A stretch of DNA of 64,000 bases from UTCHB3 sp008363265 (GTDB lineage: Bacteria > Bacteroidota > Ignavibacteria > Ignavibacteriales > Ignavibacteriaceae), in contig BTUW01000015.1 in NCBI GenBank assembly GCA_045863055.1, forward strand, positions 31,159-95,158, written 5' to 3'. Every line of letters begins with the position of its first letter. Within the stretch, counting starts at the first letter, position 1. Shown piece by piece: positions 9,229 through 18,701 of this stretch. A program made the position numbers and the translations under genes. The notes beneath the pieces were generated by a model. It did no database searches and was not told the origin of the DNA. It saw nothing but the letters and a program-made list of their open reading frames with translations.

Positions 9229-10602
9229 TTACATTCCAAAAATATCATTGTACAGCACAAACACCATGAGGCCGATGAGCAGTGCCATGCCGGTGTTCAT
9301 GATACGCATCTTGATCTTCACGGGGATCTCCTTGCGGATGATCGACTCGATAATGATGAAGACGAGGTGACCGCCGTCGAGGACGGGGATCGGGAAGAAG
9401 TTGAATATCGCCAGACTGAGTGAAAGCATCGCGATGAAGTAGAAGAATCCCGCTGCACCTTTATCTGCTGAGTCGGCTGCTATCTGAGCGATCTTTACGG
9501 GACCGCCAAAAGCCTTTCCGAACGCGATATCACCGGTGATAACCTTGCCCAGCATCTGGAATGTAAGCACGGTAACCGCCCCGATCTGTCCAAAACTCTT
9601 CGTGCCTGCTTCGATGAATCCATACTCATAAACATCGAACATGGTGGTGTCGCTGTTACCGTTCAGCTGGATTCCAACCTTGTACTGCCCCGCCTCATCT
9701 TTTTTCGGCATCACAGCGATCGCGAGGGTGTCTTTTTCACGGAGCACCCTGAAATCAACAGCCTTGCCGCCCGAGTTGCTGATAACATCAATAACATTGG
9801 TTACGGAAATGACAGGCGTACCGTTGAGGGCGAGTATCTTGTCTTTCGGTTTTACACCGGCTGTTCCCGCGGGGGAATCGGGAGCGAGTGCTTCAACGAA
9901 TGGATCAGTTTTGTCAACTATCGGGAAGAGGGGACCCATCGACTCATCCTTTGGCACCTGTGCTTTAGGGATAACAATGGTCTTTTTCTCGCCGTTTCTG
10001 TCAAACTCTATCGCGATATCCTTCCCCGCGTTGTGGATAAGGATCTGTTCGCTCAGTTCGTTAAGATAGGTTACCTTTTTGCCGTTGATGGCGAGGATCG
10101 AATCGCCGGTCATGAATCCGAATTTTTCCGCAACGGAATTTTTCGGAATGTACTGCAGATCGCGGATCTCGATCATCTGCTTGCCCATTGTCAGGTTCAT
10201 CACCCAGAAGATCACGAGCGCGAGGAGGAGATTCATAATGATGCCGCCGAGGATCACAAAGATCTTCGCGGGGGCTGATTTAGAGCGAAATTCATACGGT
10301 TTCGGCTCTGTTTCGGTGAATTCGGATTCAAGGCTTTCATCGACCATACCCGAGATCTTCACATAGCCGCCGAGTGGAAGCCAGCAGAGCCTGTAGTCGG
10401 TGTAGTCACCAAGGTCCACATCCTCGGGAAGTGGCCCGAAAGAAAAGCCTCTCGGCTTGCTCCATCCAATAACCCTTTTACCGAAACCGATCGCGAACGC
10501 CTCGGTGCGCATGCCTGTCATCTTGGCCGCGAGGAAGTGGCCAAGCTCATGCACGAAAACGAGCATCGCGATGGTAATTATAAAATAAATGACTTCTTCC
10601 AT
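9229..10602 (-). CDS. rseP: Site-2 intramembrane zinc metalloprotease RseP
   Basis: The zinc-binding HELGH lies in the first membrane helix (His18, Glu19, His22). A tandem PDZ region spans about residues 165-330, and the second metal motif FFPIPVLDGGH is near residue 405, with membrane helices around it. Site-2 proteases cut anti-sigma factors or leftover signal peptides inside the membrane. The length (457 aa) is normal. GGAG precedes the ATG at suitable spacing. It follows dxr by 16 bases; linkage of dxr and rseP is common in bacteria because both sit in envelope/isoprenoid operons. Confidence 0.93.
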   Translation of the reverse strand: MEEVIYFIITIAMLVFVHELGHFLAAKMTGMRTEAFAIGFGKRVIGWSKPRGFSFGPLPEDVDLGDYTDYRLCWLPLGGYVKISGMVDESLESEFTETEPKPYEFRSKSAPAKIFVILGGIIMNLLLALVIFWVMNLTMGKQMIEIRDLQYIPKNSVAEKFGFMTGDSILAINGKKVTYLNELSEQILIHNAGKDIAIEFDRNGEKKTIVIPKAQVPKDESMGPLFPIVDKTDPFVEALAPDSPAGTAGVKPKDKILALNGTPVISVTNVIDVISNSGGKAVDFRVLREKDTLAIAVMPKKDEAGQYKVGIQLNGNSDTTMFDVYEYGFIEAGTKSFGQIGAVTVLTFQMLGKVITGDIAFGKAFGGPVKIAQIAADSADKGAAGFFYFIAMLSLSLAIFNFFPIPVLDGGHLVFIIIESIIRKEIPVKIKMRIMNTGMALLIGLMVFVLYNDIFGM

Positions 10603-10618
10603 TAAATAGTTTACTCCT

Positions 10619-11761
10619 TTAGCGTAAAGTCAGGGCAAATTCCCTGGTTTTTCTGTCTGTTTCAAAAACTGTCGGCAGATCGGCCACTTTGTGGTTCTGA
10701 ACGCCGTCGAGGCATTTCCTGATCAGCCCCGGAATACCGGTAAAGCCGATCTCCCTGTTGAGGAACTTCTCAACCGCCACTTCATTAGCCGCATTGGCTA
10801 TGCAGGGGGCTGTTCCGCCGGCTTCAAGCGCGTCGTAGGCTATGCCGAGGCACTCGAACTTGTTCCGGTCGGGCGGGAAGAAATTGAGTGTTCCGATCAT
10901 CGGGAAATTGTTGCTCACCCATGAAGCCTCCACCCTTTCGGGGTAAGTAAGGGCGTACTGGATCGGTAATTTCATATCAGGCACGCTAAGCTGGGCTTTA
11001 ACGGAGCCGTCGTTGAACTCGATCATCGAGTGGATCACCGACTGGGGGTGTATCACCACATCAAGCTTGTCGGCACCGAGATTAAAAAGCCATCTTGCCT
11101 CGATAAGCTCCAGTCCCTTGTTCATCAGTGTGGCTGAGTCAATGGTTATTTTCGAGCCCATTTTCCAGGTCGGGTGCTTGAGCGCCTGCTCAACCGTAAC
11201 CCTGTCGAGCTCTTCTTTCGTGAACTTAAAGAAGGGCCCGCCGGAAGCGGTGAGGATTATCCGGTTGATCTCACGGACCTTTTCACCTATGAGACACTGG
11301 AAGATCGCGGAATGTTCCGAATCCACGGGGATCATCTCGGCGTCATACTCAGCGCAAAGTTCTTTTATCAGCTCACCCGCCACCACAAGGGTCTCCTTGT
11401 TGGCGAGGGCTATCCGCTTCCCTTTTCTTATCGCTTCGATCGTGGGTGCCAGACCGGAGAACCCGACCATCGCGCCTACAAAAACATCATACTCCGTCTC
11501 GACAGCGAGGGTTATTAAACCTTCTTCACCTGAAAGAACGTGGATCTTCGGATCGATCTTCGCCTTAAGTTCGGCGGCCGCACTTCTGTCAACAACACAG
11601 ACAGCTTCCGGTTTGAACTCGGCTATCTGCGCTTCAAGAATATCGATCCTGCTGTTTACACTGAGAGCTGTTACTTTGAACCGGTCGCGGAGGTGACGCA
11701 CCACTTCGAGGGTGTTCACTCCGATCGATCCGGAGGAGCCTAAAACGGCAATTTTTTGCAT
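10619..11761 (-). CDS. dxr: 1-deoxy-D-xylulose 5-phosphate reductoisomerase
   Basis: The enzyme converts DXP to 2-C-methyl-D-erythritol 4-phosphate with NADPH, the committed step of the MEP isoprenoid pathway in the cytosol. The N-terminal NADPH-binding GSSGSIG is at residues 8-14. LANKETLVVAG and PVDSEHSAIFQCL carry the metal-binding residues, and ILTASGGPF and KMGSKITIDSATLMNKGLE follow. The length (380 aa) is normal. It lies 7 bases after a small membrane-protein gene and 16 bases before rseP, so the three form one operon. Confidence 0.97.
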   Translation of the reverse strand: MQKIAVLGSSGSIGVNTLEVVRHLRDRFKVTALSVNSRIDILEAQIAEFKPEAVCVVDRSAAAELKAKIDPKIHVLSGEEGLITLAVETEYDVFVGAMVGFSGLAPTIEAIRKGKRIALANKETLVVAGELIKELCAEYDAEMIPVDSEHSAIFQCLIGEKVREINRIILTASGGPFFKFTKEELDRVTVEQALKHPTWKMGSKITIDSATLMNKGLELIEARWLFNLGADKLDVVIHPQSVIHSMIEFNDGSVKAQLSVPDMKLPIQYALTYPERVEASWVSNNFPMIGTLNFFPPDRNKFECLGIAYDALEAGGTAPCIANAANEVAVEKFLNREIGFTGIPGLIRKCLDGVQNHKVADLPTVFETDRKTREFALTLR

Positions 11762-11768
11762 TATCTGA

Positions 11769-12257
11769 CTATAAAAAGTATCTCGTGAACGCCATTAAAA
11801 TGTTAAGAATGACGAGCACGCTAATGCTGATGTCAACTCTTTTTAGCTTGCCGAGGAGCGCGTAGGCGTTTTCTCCGAGTGGCCGGTCTGACTTTAAGTC
11901 GGGCAGAAGGAGACCCTTGATCTTCTTTGCCGTTGGGATCATTACCGCACCGATTAGGATGAGGATGATCACCATTACAAACTGTTTTGTGTAGAGCCAG
12001 TGGTTGGCGCCGCTGGCAAATTTGAAGAAACCATAGACATCTACCATCACTGACATGATGATACCCGTAAGCAGAACGCCCATCGAACCCACAATTCCGA
12101 GAATGTTCATCGAACTGATCCAGGTAAGTATAAGCCCTTTCTCTTCAGGCGTTCCTTTGGCCTGCGCCATCCTGCCCCTTAAAATAAACCCATAGATCAG
12201 AAGTGAAAGCCACAAACCGGCGCTCACAACATGTATTACTGATAATACTCCAAACAT
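11769..12257 (-). CDS. Small membrane protein, function unknown
   Basis: The 162-residue protein has about four hydrophobic helices: residues 3-27, a GIVGSMGVLLTGIIMSVMV segment, a QFVMVIILILIGAVMI segment, and the C-terminal VLVILNILMAF. It resembles DUF2269/CopD-type integral membrane proteins but I cannot assign it. It is the first gene of the operon with dxr and rseP (7-base gap). A role in the membrane is certain in broad terms; any link to isoprenoids is inference. Confidence 0.7.
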   Translation of the reverse strand: MFGVLSVIHVVSAGLWLSLLIYGFILRGRMAQAKGTPEEKGLILTWISSMNILGIVGSMGVLLTGIIMSVMVDVYGFFKFASGANHWLYTKQFVMVIILILIGAVMIPTAKKIKGLLLPDLKSDRPLGENAYALLGKLKRVDISISVLVILNILMAFTRYFL

Positions 12258-12325
12258 ATTTCTCTTATTCTTTTGTTCTTAATATCTAATTGTAAACATT
12301 CTCACTTTACAAATAATTCACTTCC

Positions 12326-15181
12326 CTACTTCATCAGAATCATTTTCTTCACCGCGGAATAAACCCCCGACTCAACTTTGTAGAAGTAGAGGCCGCTGGG
12401 AAGGGTGGCGGCGTTGAAGGTAACCTGATGGTAGCCGGCTTCGCGGTGACCGTTGAAGAGGGTCATCACTTTCTGGCCGAGGGAGTTGTAAACGGTTATA
12501 TCCACGCTACCGGCTGTGGGTAACGCGAAACGGATAACGGTCTCGGGATTGAACGGATTCGGGAAGTTCTGCTCAAGGGCGAACGATCCGGGGAGCCCGC
12601 TGCTGTATTCTTTAATTGAAGTGATGCCAGCCCATTTGCCGCGGGCGTTTGAGATCGCCTGATCGAGATCGGCATCAGAATTTGCCGCCGCGAGGGCGAA
12701 CGCCACTTCGATGCTGTCGCCGGGAGCGATGTTATACGGTCCGCCGCCGATCACATGTGATACATCACCTGCACCGATCTGTCCCGTAACAATTCCCGAG
12801 GAAAGGGTGGTGAATTTCTCAGCATCGGTGAAACCGTCATACACATTTATTCCGCCGGCAGAGCCGTCATTGGCGATCGGTTTGAATGAATAGTTGGTGC
12901 CGCTGATGAGGGCGGTTCCCACCTTTGTAGTGAATGTTGTGTTGTTGTTCCATACCTTGCCGTAGTTTCCGGCTGCGTTCCACTCGGTGCGGTCACCGGA
13001 ACCATCGATAAGATCCCAATCGAAATAAAGACCCGCGTAAAGGCCGTTAACCGCGAGTGTTGATGTGTTTTTAATTGTGTATCTCACGATCGTGAAATTC
13101 TCATCAGCAGTTGCCGAGTAGTTGTACGACCTCTGTTTTATCTGAAGTCCGAGCTTCGAGCCTCCCGCGAGGTTGTCGTTGAACACGCCGTAACCCTCAA
13201 CATCGGCTTTTACGCCGGGTATCTTGAGTGAGAACGGGATCTCGCTCTGGAAGTCTTTATCCTGTACGCTCTGGTTCGATCCTCTTGCCGAGTTTATCAC
13301 CTGATTCTGGGCAGTTGAGAGCATCAATGCACCCTCGAAGAGCATGTTGTTTCCGCCGTCAAACTTGAAGCCTGAGCCCTTGGTGTTGTTGGGGTAGTCG
13401 GCAAATCCTAGATTACCGGTGCTGGTGACGGTTACCGCGACATTGTTGCCCAAGGTAGTGGCATAGGTCGGGTTGCCCGTGGTGTTGATCCATTCGAAGT
13501 CGCTATAGGTTCCGTCGCTGTAGCTTAAGATGAACGCGAGGTCGGCGTTTTCCGGTACTGTCTGCGAAATGGTAAACTGGAACTGACTTGCTGAATTGTC
13601 GAAAATTTCACCTGAGGCTTTCGCACCGAAGTTAACAGTTGCGTTGGCACCCACGGTGGCATTTGAGGTTTTGCTGACGAGTGTTACGCTCAGGTTTGAA
13701 GTGGCGTTAAGCCAGTTCTTGAAACGGACCATAACAGCGATGGTTTCTCCCGGCTGGAAGATGCCGTCGTTGTTGCCGGTTACCTCGTCGGAGAAGATCG
13801 CTTCAACACTCCTTACCGAGGTAAAATCGTTAGTCTGGAGCGCTCTCAACGCGTTGATCCTTCCCTTTCCGAGGAGCTGAACGAACGATGGATTCAGATT
13901 GTCTATGTTATCTGCAGAAACACGCACTTTTTCAGCAGCCTGAAGTGGTGTGAGGTTCGGGAACTGTGCCATGGTGAGGGCTACAAGTCCCGCGGTGATC
14001 GGCGAAGCCATCGAAGTGCCGCTGAGGTTCGTGTAAACATTGTTCTGCCAAGTGTTGTAGATACCGCTTCCGGGGGACGCGACATCGATATAATAGCCGT
14101 AGTTCGAAAATGAAGAACGGGTATCGGATGAACCTGTTGAGGCTACTGAGAGGACATTGTTGTATGCTGCGGGATAGAACTTGTCGCGGCTCGATTCATT
14201 TCCGGCTGCGGCAACCACAACCGAGCCCATGTTAGTTACATCGTTGATAATATTCTGACCGAGAAGCGAGTAACCTCCGCCGCCCCAGCTGCAGTTGATA
14301 ACTTTTGCGCCGTTCTGCGCGGCATACATCAGACCTTCGTAACCGTAAACAATGTAAGGCGCGCCTGATGAGGGATCGCGCTGATCGTTCCTCGAGGTTT
14401 TAACAGCCATCACTTTGGTGTTGAAGCCGATACCGGCGACACCGACACCGTTATTGGTTGACGCGCTCGCGCAACCGGCAACATGTGTACCATGGTCGGG
14501 AGCGTCTTCCATCGGGTTGTTGTCGGGGGTGCCGTTGGCACCGCCGAAATCCCATCCTCGGTAGTCATCGATGTAACCGTTGTTGTCGTCGTCAATTCCG
14601 TTGCTTTCAATCTCATTGGGATTTATCCAGATGTTTCCGGCGAGGTCCGGGTGATCCCAGTCGACTCCTGTGTCATCAATGCCCACTACGATCGAGGCTG
14701 AGCCCTGGTTGATATCCCATGCTTCGTGAGCCCTGATCTTGGGGAGGTACCACTGCTGGTTGTATGAGGGATCGTTGGGAACAAAAGTGGTTTTGTAAAC
14801 ATATCTTGGTTCGACCCACTCGATCTCATAGATGTTTGCGAGCTTAGTGGCGGCGTAAAGTGGATCGACATCTGCTGAGTAGTGGACGGATACGATCCGT
14901 TCAATTCCTGTGGTGCTGGCTTCCATTGCTTTTGGCGGGAAGAGGGTCTTCGCTTTCTTTACCTGAAGGAATTCAAGTCTATCCGCGACAGAGGCCAACG
15001 GGGATACACTTCCCGATGCATCGGTCGGTTGCTGAAATCTGAACTTGACTATCAGTTCGTTGGATAGATAATCTACATTTCCTTTATTGATAACTCTCTG
15101 AGGCACATGCTGTGCGGAGAGGGCAAAAACCGCCAAAAGGCAGAGTGCGAGGGTATTTCTTACCACTGGAGCGAAAAACAT
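12326..15181 (-). CDS. Secreted subtilisin-like serine protease (S8) with T9SS sorting domain
   Basis: A signal peptide and a propeptide of about 130 residues precede the subtilase domain. The catalytic triad is visible: Asp in VVGIDDTGVDWDHPDL, His in DHGTHVAGCA, Ser in GTSMASPITAG. After about residue 460 come beta-sandwich regions, then a sorting domain (LEQNFPNPFNPETV) and the end KKMILMK. It should be exported across the outer membrane and act outside the cell, probably in protein degradation. It is a monocistronic gene of 951 aa, long for a subtilase because of the C-terminal accessory domains. Confidence 0.93.
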   Translation of the reverse strand: MFFAPVVRNTLALCLLAVFALSAQHVPQRVINKGNVDYLSNELIVKFRFQQPTDASGSVSPLASVADRLEFLQVKKAKTLFPPKAMEASTTGIERIVSVHYSADVDPLYAATKLANIYEIEWVEPRYVYKTTFVPNDPSYNQQWYLPKIRAHEAWDINQGSASIVVGIDDTGVDWDHPDLAGNIWINPNEIESNGIDDDNNGYIDDYRGWDFGGANGTPDNNPMEDAPDHGTHVAGCASASTNNGVGVAGIGFNTKVMAVKTSRNDQRDPSSGAPYIVYGYEGLMYAAQNGAKVINCSWGGGGYSLLGQNIINDVTNMGSVVVAAAGNESSRDKFYPAAYNNVLSVASTGSSDTRSSFSNYGYYIDVASPGSGIYNTWQNNVYTNLSGTSMASPITAGLVALTMAQFPNLTPLQAAEKVRVSADNIDNLNPSFVQLLGKGRINALRALQTNDFTSVRSVEAIFSDEVTGNNDGIFQPGETIAVMVRFKNWLNATSNLSVTLVSKTSNATVGANATVNFGAKASGEIFDNSASQFQFTISQTVPENADLAFILSYSDGTYSDFEWINTTGNPTYATTLGNNVAVTVTSTGNLGFADYPNNTKGSGFKFDGGNNMLFEGALMLSTAQNQVINSARGSNQSVQDKDFQSEIPFSLKIPGVKADVEGYGVFNDNLAGGSKLGLQIKQRSYNYSATADENFTIVRYTIKNTSTLAVNGLYAGLYFDWDLIDGSGDRTEWNAAGNYGKVWNNNTTFTTKVGTALISGTNYSFKPIANDGSAGGINVYDGFTDAEKFTTLSSGIVTGQIGAGDVSHVIGGGPYNIAPGDSIEVAFALAAANSDADLDQAISNARGKWAGITSIKEYSSGLPGSFALEQNFPNPFNPETVIRFALPTAGSVDITVYNSLGQKVMTLFNGHREAGYHQVTFNAATLPSGLYFYKVESGVYSAVKKMILMK

Positions 15182-15271
15182 CTTGTTACTCGATTATGTT
15201 TGAAAGGGACTTTAAATTTCAGTAAAATAGAGGTAATATGCAAGGGGATATTTAGTTGTTAAAATTGCGGA

Positions 15272-16471
15272 TCACTGCATCCACTTCCAAGCCGGGAGCA
15301 CCTTTATCACCTTGCCATTGATGGTGAAGTTGTCGGATTGATCCCTTGTTATCAGGTATCCGGTCTCCAGTCCGAGAAGGCCGAGGGCTTCCACCAGACC
15401 GGAGGTCTCTCTTTCAAGGTTGTCATTGTTAAGGTCATGGCAAACCTGATATGCTGCGAAATCTCCTCTCCCGGAACGGGTTATGAAGTCACACTCCCTC
15501 TTACCTTTGAAGTAGAACACTTCGTTACCGCTTCTTTTCAGATGGAGAAATACCGAGTTCTCGAGCAATCGGCCCCTGTCTGAGGAGAATGATGAGGTAT
15601 TCACGGTCAGCATTCCAGTATCGATCGAGTAGATCTTCTTGGGAGCCACGATTCTCTTCTTGTATGAGAAATCGAATTGCTGAATTGTGAAGAAGAGGTA
15701 GCTGTCTTCAAAGTGGTTCAGGATCGATATAATCGTGTTCACCGATCCGGTTCCAAAGAGGTTTTTCAGTGAGTTGAAAGAAAACTCTTTTGCCGCGTTG
15801 GTGATAAGGTAGAGGGCCAGCTCTTTTACGAGTCCTTCATCCCGGAGACCGTTCCTCACGATTATGTCCCGCATCAGGATATCGATAAGAAGTGTCTGAA
15901 GCAGATTCGGATCGCCTATCCTCAGATACTCCGGGAAACCTCCCCGTTCGATAAATTGATCGAAGGTAGCGACCGATGGTTCAACCTGATTGAACGAGCA
16001 AAACTCTTTGAATGAAAATGGGAAGAGTTCTGTCGCGACATGACGGCCTGTTAACTTTGTGCCCAGTTCCTTGCTCAACATCGAGGCGTTGGAGCCCGTG
16101 ATCACCACTTTCTTTCCCTGGTTCAGCAGGGTTCTGACAAATCTCTCCCATCCTTCAATGTTTTGTATCTCATCAAAAAAATACAGGTTGTCACTCTCAC
16201 CAAAGGTCTCTTCAAGTTTCGGGAAATCACCCGCGTCGAACTGAAACAGCCTTACATCTTCAAAGTTGAGGTAGTTGAATCCCGGAGAAGAGTCGATCAG
16301 TTGCCTGAGGAGGGTGCTTTTACCGCATCTTCTTATTCCTGTAATTATCGAAGCAACACCTGATCTCGGCGTAATTTCGGGGAATTTTTCCCGCGGAATT
16401 CCCGTTGGAGTGGAGAGTAAAAACTCCCTCTGACGGGCCACGACATCTGTAAGTGTTTGTAAAGTAATCAT
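15272..16471 (-). CDS. AAA family ATPase with DUF4143 domain
   Basis: The N-terminal AAA_14 ATPase has Walker A GIRRCGKST and Walker B YFFDEIQN. The C-terminal DUF4143 region has a nuclease-like core pattern (FYFKGKRECDFITR). These proteins are common, poorly understood and often strain-variable. I chose the ATG giving MITLQTL; the alternative upstream start is a TTG at 16501 (MFISNEN), and that extension would lie inside a palindromic repeat that looks like an operator. The gene stands alone on the minus strand. Autoregulation through the palindromes is an inference. Confidence 0.8.
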   Translation of the reverse strand: MITLQTLTDVVARQREFLLSTPTGIPREKFPEITPRSGVASIITGIRRCGKSTLLRQLIDSSPGFNYLNFEDVRLFQFDAGDFPKLEETFGESDNLYFFDEIQNIEGWERFVRTLLNQGKKVVITGSNASMLSKELGTKLTGRHVATELFPFSFKEFCSFNQVEPSVATFDQFIERGGFPEYLRIGDPNLLQTLLIDILMRDIIVRNGLRDEGLVKELALYLITNAAKEFSFNSLKNLFGTGSVNTIISILNHFEDSYLFFTIQQFDFSYKKRIVAPKKIYSIDTGMLTVNTSSFSSDRGRLLENSVFLHLKRSGNEVFYFKGKRECDFITRSGRGDFAAYQVCHDLNNDNLERETSGLVEALGLLGLETGYLITRDQSDNFTINGKVIKVLPAWKWMQ

Positions 16472-16480
16472 TTGGGCAGT

Positions 16481-16524
16481 GTTTTCATTACTAATGAACA
16501 AAAGTTTTCATTACTAATGAACAA
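16481..16524. promoter_or_regulatory. Tandem palindromic operator-like repeats
   Basis: A 21-base sequence is present twice at 23-base spacing (16481-16501 and 16504-16524). Each copy has a perfect 15-base palindrome, TTCATTACTAATGAA. They lie just upstream of the preferred start of the AAA/DUF4143 gene, where a dimeric repressor could bind two turns apart on the same face. Confidence 0.6.
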
Positions 16525-16580
16525 TATAACAAATATTTATTTAAACGGAAAGTTTTTCTGCTCCGGTGCTTGCCATCCCC

Positions 16581-17045
16581 TCAATAAAACACAACGGAGT
16601 GACCGGTGAACTCCCCCTTGTCGTATTCGAATTTCGCGGAGAATATCTTGCCGGAGCCGAGCCAGCGCATGAAAATGGTGTCGCCCTCCCAGAGGTGGAG
16701 GTCGAGGAGTTTTTCATCAGGGATCCAGTGCAGTTCACCTTCATGGGAGTCGATCAGCCCGCCGGTGAATTCGTCGGCAGTGTAAACGAAGACATACCAG
16801 TCTTCAATATTGTCGAAAGCGGGAAAGGTAATGAATCCTTCAAGCCGGGGGTTGGTAATGTGGAGGCCTGATTCCTCAAGCACTTCCCTGATCACGCATT
16901 CTTCGGGTGATTCACCGGGATCGAACTTTCCACCAAGCCCGTTCCATTTCCCCTCGTGCATGTCGTTCTCCTTCTTGATCCTGTGCATCATCAGCGTTGT
17001 GCCGTTCTTTCTGTCTTTCACATAGCACAGCGTGGCAAGTTTCAT
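16581..17045 (-). CDS. Nudix hydrolase, MutT / 8-oxo-dGTP diphosphatase type
   Basis: The start at MKLATLCYV gives 154 residues. A longer frame upstream has no family similarity. The Nudix box is complete: GKFDPGESPEECVIREVLEE, then SGL. The sequence around it (MMHRIKKENDMHEGKWNGLGG, FVYTADEFTG) is typical of 8-oxo-dGTP/dihydroneopterin-type Nudix enzymes, which hydrolyse a nucleoside diphosphate linked to another moiety. It is divergent from the GH13-like gene across about 95 bases. The precise substrate cannot be read. Confidence 0.88.
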   Translation of the reverse strand: MKLATLCYVKDRKNGTTLMMHRIKKENDMHEGKWNGLGGKFDPGESPEECVIREVLEESGLHITNPRLEGFITFPAFDNIEDWYVFVYTADEFTGGLIDSHEGELHWIPDEKLLDLHLWEGDTIFMRWLGSGKIFSAKFEYDKGEFTGHSVVFY

Positions 17046-17140
17046 TTTTGTTTTCCTTTCACCAAAAAGTTTTGTAGGTTTAACGGTGAGATTTAGGGGT
17101 TTATCAAAATAATCGATCGAATGCCCAAATTTAAGAAAGA

Positions 17141-18655
17141 ATGGGTACTTATATGCTGAACAATCCAAAACTTTACGAAATAAACACACGGGTCTGGATA
17201 AAAAGATTCGGACCTGACGCGCAACTAAAAGACATCCCTCACACGGTCTGGACCGACCTGAAAGAGAAGGGTATCGATTTTGTATGGCTCCTCGGCGTCT
17301 GGAAGACATGCACAAGGTGTATCAGCGAGGGCTGCTTCACCCCCGAGTTGATAAAGCAGTACAACGCCGCCCTGAAAGACTGGACGAAGGCCGATGTTAT
17401 CGGCTCCCCCTTTGCTATTGATGAATATGCAGTCAACCCGGTACTGGGCACTGAGGCTGACCTCCTTGCGCTCAAAAAGGAACTCAACGATCTCGGAATG
17501 GCACTTATTCTCGACTTTGTGCCGAACCATTTCGGCTCATCCAGCGAAGTATTGATAAACAATCCCGAGATATTCCTCCAGGTTGATAAACATGCATGGG
17601 AAGAGGAACCCTACACCTATTACACGATCCCCGAACACCCCGGCCTCTATTTCGCCCATGGGAGAGACCCCTTCTTCCCGGCATGGCGGGATACAGCCCA
17701 GCTGAACTATTTCCACCCACTTACCCGCGACTACATGTCGGGCATCCTTCAGAATATCAGCAACTACTGCGATGGTATCCGCTGTTCGATGGCGATGCTG
17801 GTGCTTAACAATATCTTCGGAAACACCTGGAGCGGCGCGGCTGACAAAACCAAGTTCCCCGAAACATCGGAGGAATTCTGGTCGGCTGCCATAAAGGAGA
17901 TAAAATCGTTCAACCCCGGCTTCATTTTCATCGCAGAAACCTACTGGGGACTCGAAAAAGACCTCCAGAGGCTCGGATTCGATTACACTTCCGACAAGGT
18001 ACTCTACGACCGCCTCGTAAAGAACGGCCCGACCGAAATAAAAGGCCACCTTACAGCCGACATGAATGTTCAGCAGAAATCGGTCCGCTACACCGAAAAA
18101 TATGAAGAGGAGAGGGCTTTACAGGTATTCGGCCACGAAAGATCGATGGCGGCGGCCACCATCGCGGCTACAATTCCTGGGCTGATGCTTTATCAGGATG
18201 GGCAGTGGGAAGGGAAAAAGCTGAAACAGGTGATGCAGCTCGGCCGGGAGGCAAAGGAGCAGCGACACCCGAAAATTGAGAAATTCTACGAAAAACTGCT
18301 GAAGACCACCAATGACAGGGCATTCAGGGATGGGGAGTGGGAGCTTCTTTTTGTACATCGAGCGTGGGATGACAACCAAACGAATGCCAACCTGCTGGCT
18401 TGGAAGTGGAAACTTGCTGTCAGGAACATCCTGGTTGTGGTGAACTATTCGCCTGTTCAGTCACAATGCTTTCTGAAATTCAACGTCATAACCTCAGATG
18501 ACAAGGTGCTTTTCAACGATGTAATGAACGACAAGATTTACATTCGACCCGTAACTGAACTCGCGGAGAAGGGCCTCTATATCGACCTTTCACCGTGGAA
18601 GAGCCACATATTGGTTTATGACGAGGATCTCGCCGGTTCAGGCAGTTTCTTCTAA
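17141..18655 (+). CDS. GH13 (alpha-amylase) family protein with altered catalytic motifs
   Basis: The 504-residue protein has a GH13-like TIM barrel: YEINTRVWI at the N-terminus, region I ILDFVPNH (residues 123-130), and region III FIAETYWG with the acid/base Glu266. Region II reads GIRCSMAML, with Ser216 where the nucleophile Asp is expected. Region IV reads FGHERSMAA, with Glu333 where the transition-state Asp normally follows His. The protein may be inactive, or may have a different chemistry. An alternative start is ATG 17153. A single gene, divergent from the Nudix gene. A sugar-binding or regulatory role is possible. Confidence 0.8.
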   Translation: MGTYMLNNPKLYEINTRVWIKRFGPDAQLKDIPHTVWTDLKEKGIDFVWLLGVWKTCTRCISEGCFTPELIKQYNAALKDWTKADVIGSPFAIDEYAVNPVLGTEADLLALKKELNDLGMALILDFVPNHFGSSSEVLINNPEIFLQVDKHAWEEEPYTYYTIPEHPGLYFAHGRDPFFPAWRDTAQLNYFHPLTRDYMSGILQNISNYCDGIRCSMAMLVLNNIFGNTWSGAADKTKFPETSEEFWSAAIKEIKSFNPGFIFIAETYWGLEKDLQRLGFDYTSDKVLYDRLVKNGPTEIKGHLTADMNVQQKSVRYTEKYEEERALQVFGHERSMAAATIAATIPGLMLYQDGQWEGKKLKQVMQLGREAKEQRHPKIEKFYEKLLKTTNDRAFRDGEWELLFVHRAWDDNQTNANLLAWKWKLAVRNILVVVNYSPVQSQCFLKFNVITSDDKVLFNDVMNDKIYIRPVTELAEKGLYIDLSPWKSHILVYDEDLAGSGSFF

Positions 18656-18701
18656 GATCAAACGCTGACTTCGCGAGCCGGTTCCGGCAGACCGGATGAA
18701 A

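Noticed and set aside
17046..17315. N-terminal extension of the Nudix protein
   Set aside because: It would run into the GH13-like gene on the other strand and has no similarity to Nudix proteins.
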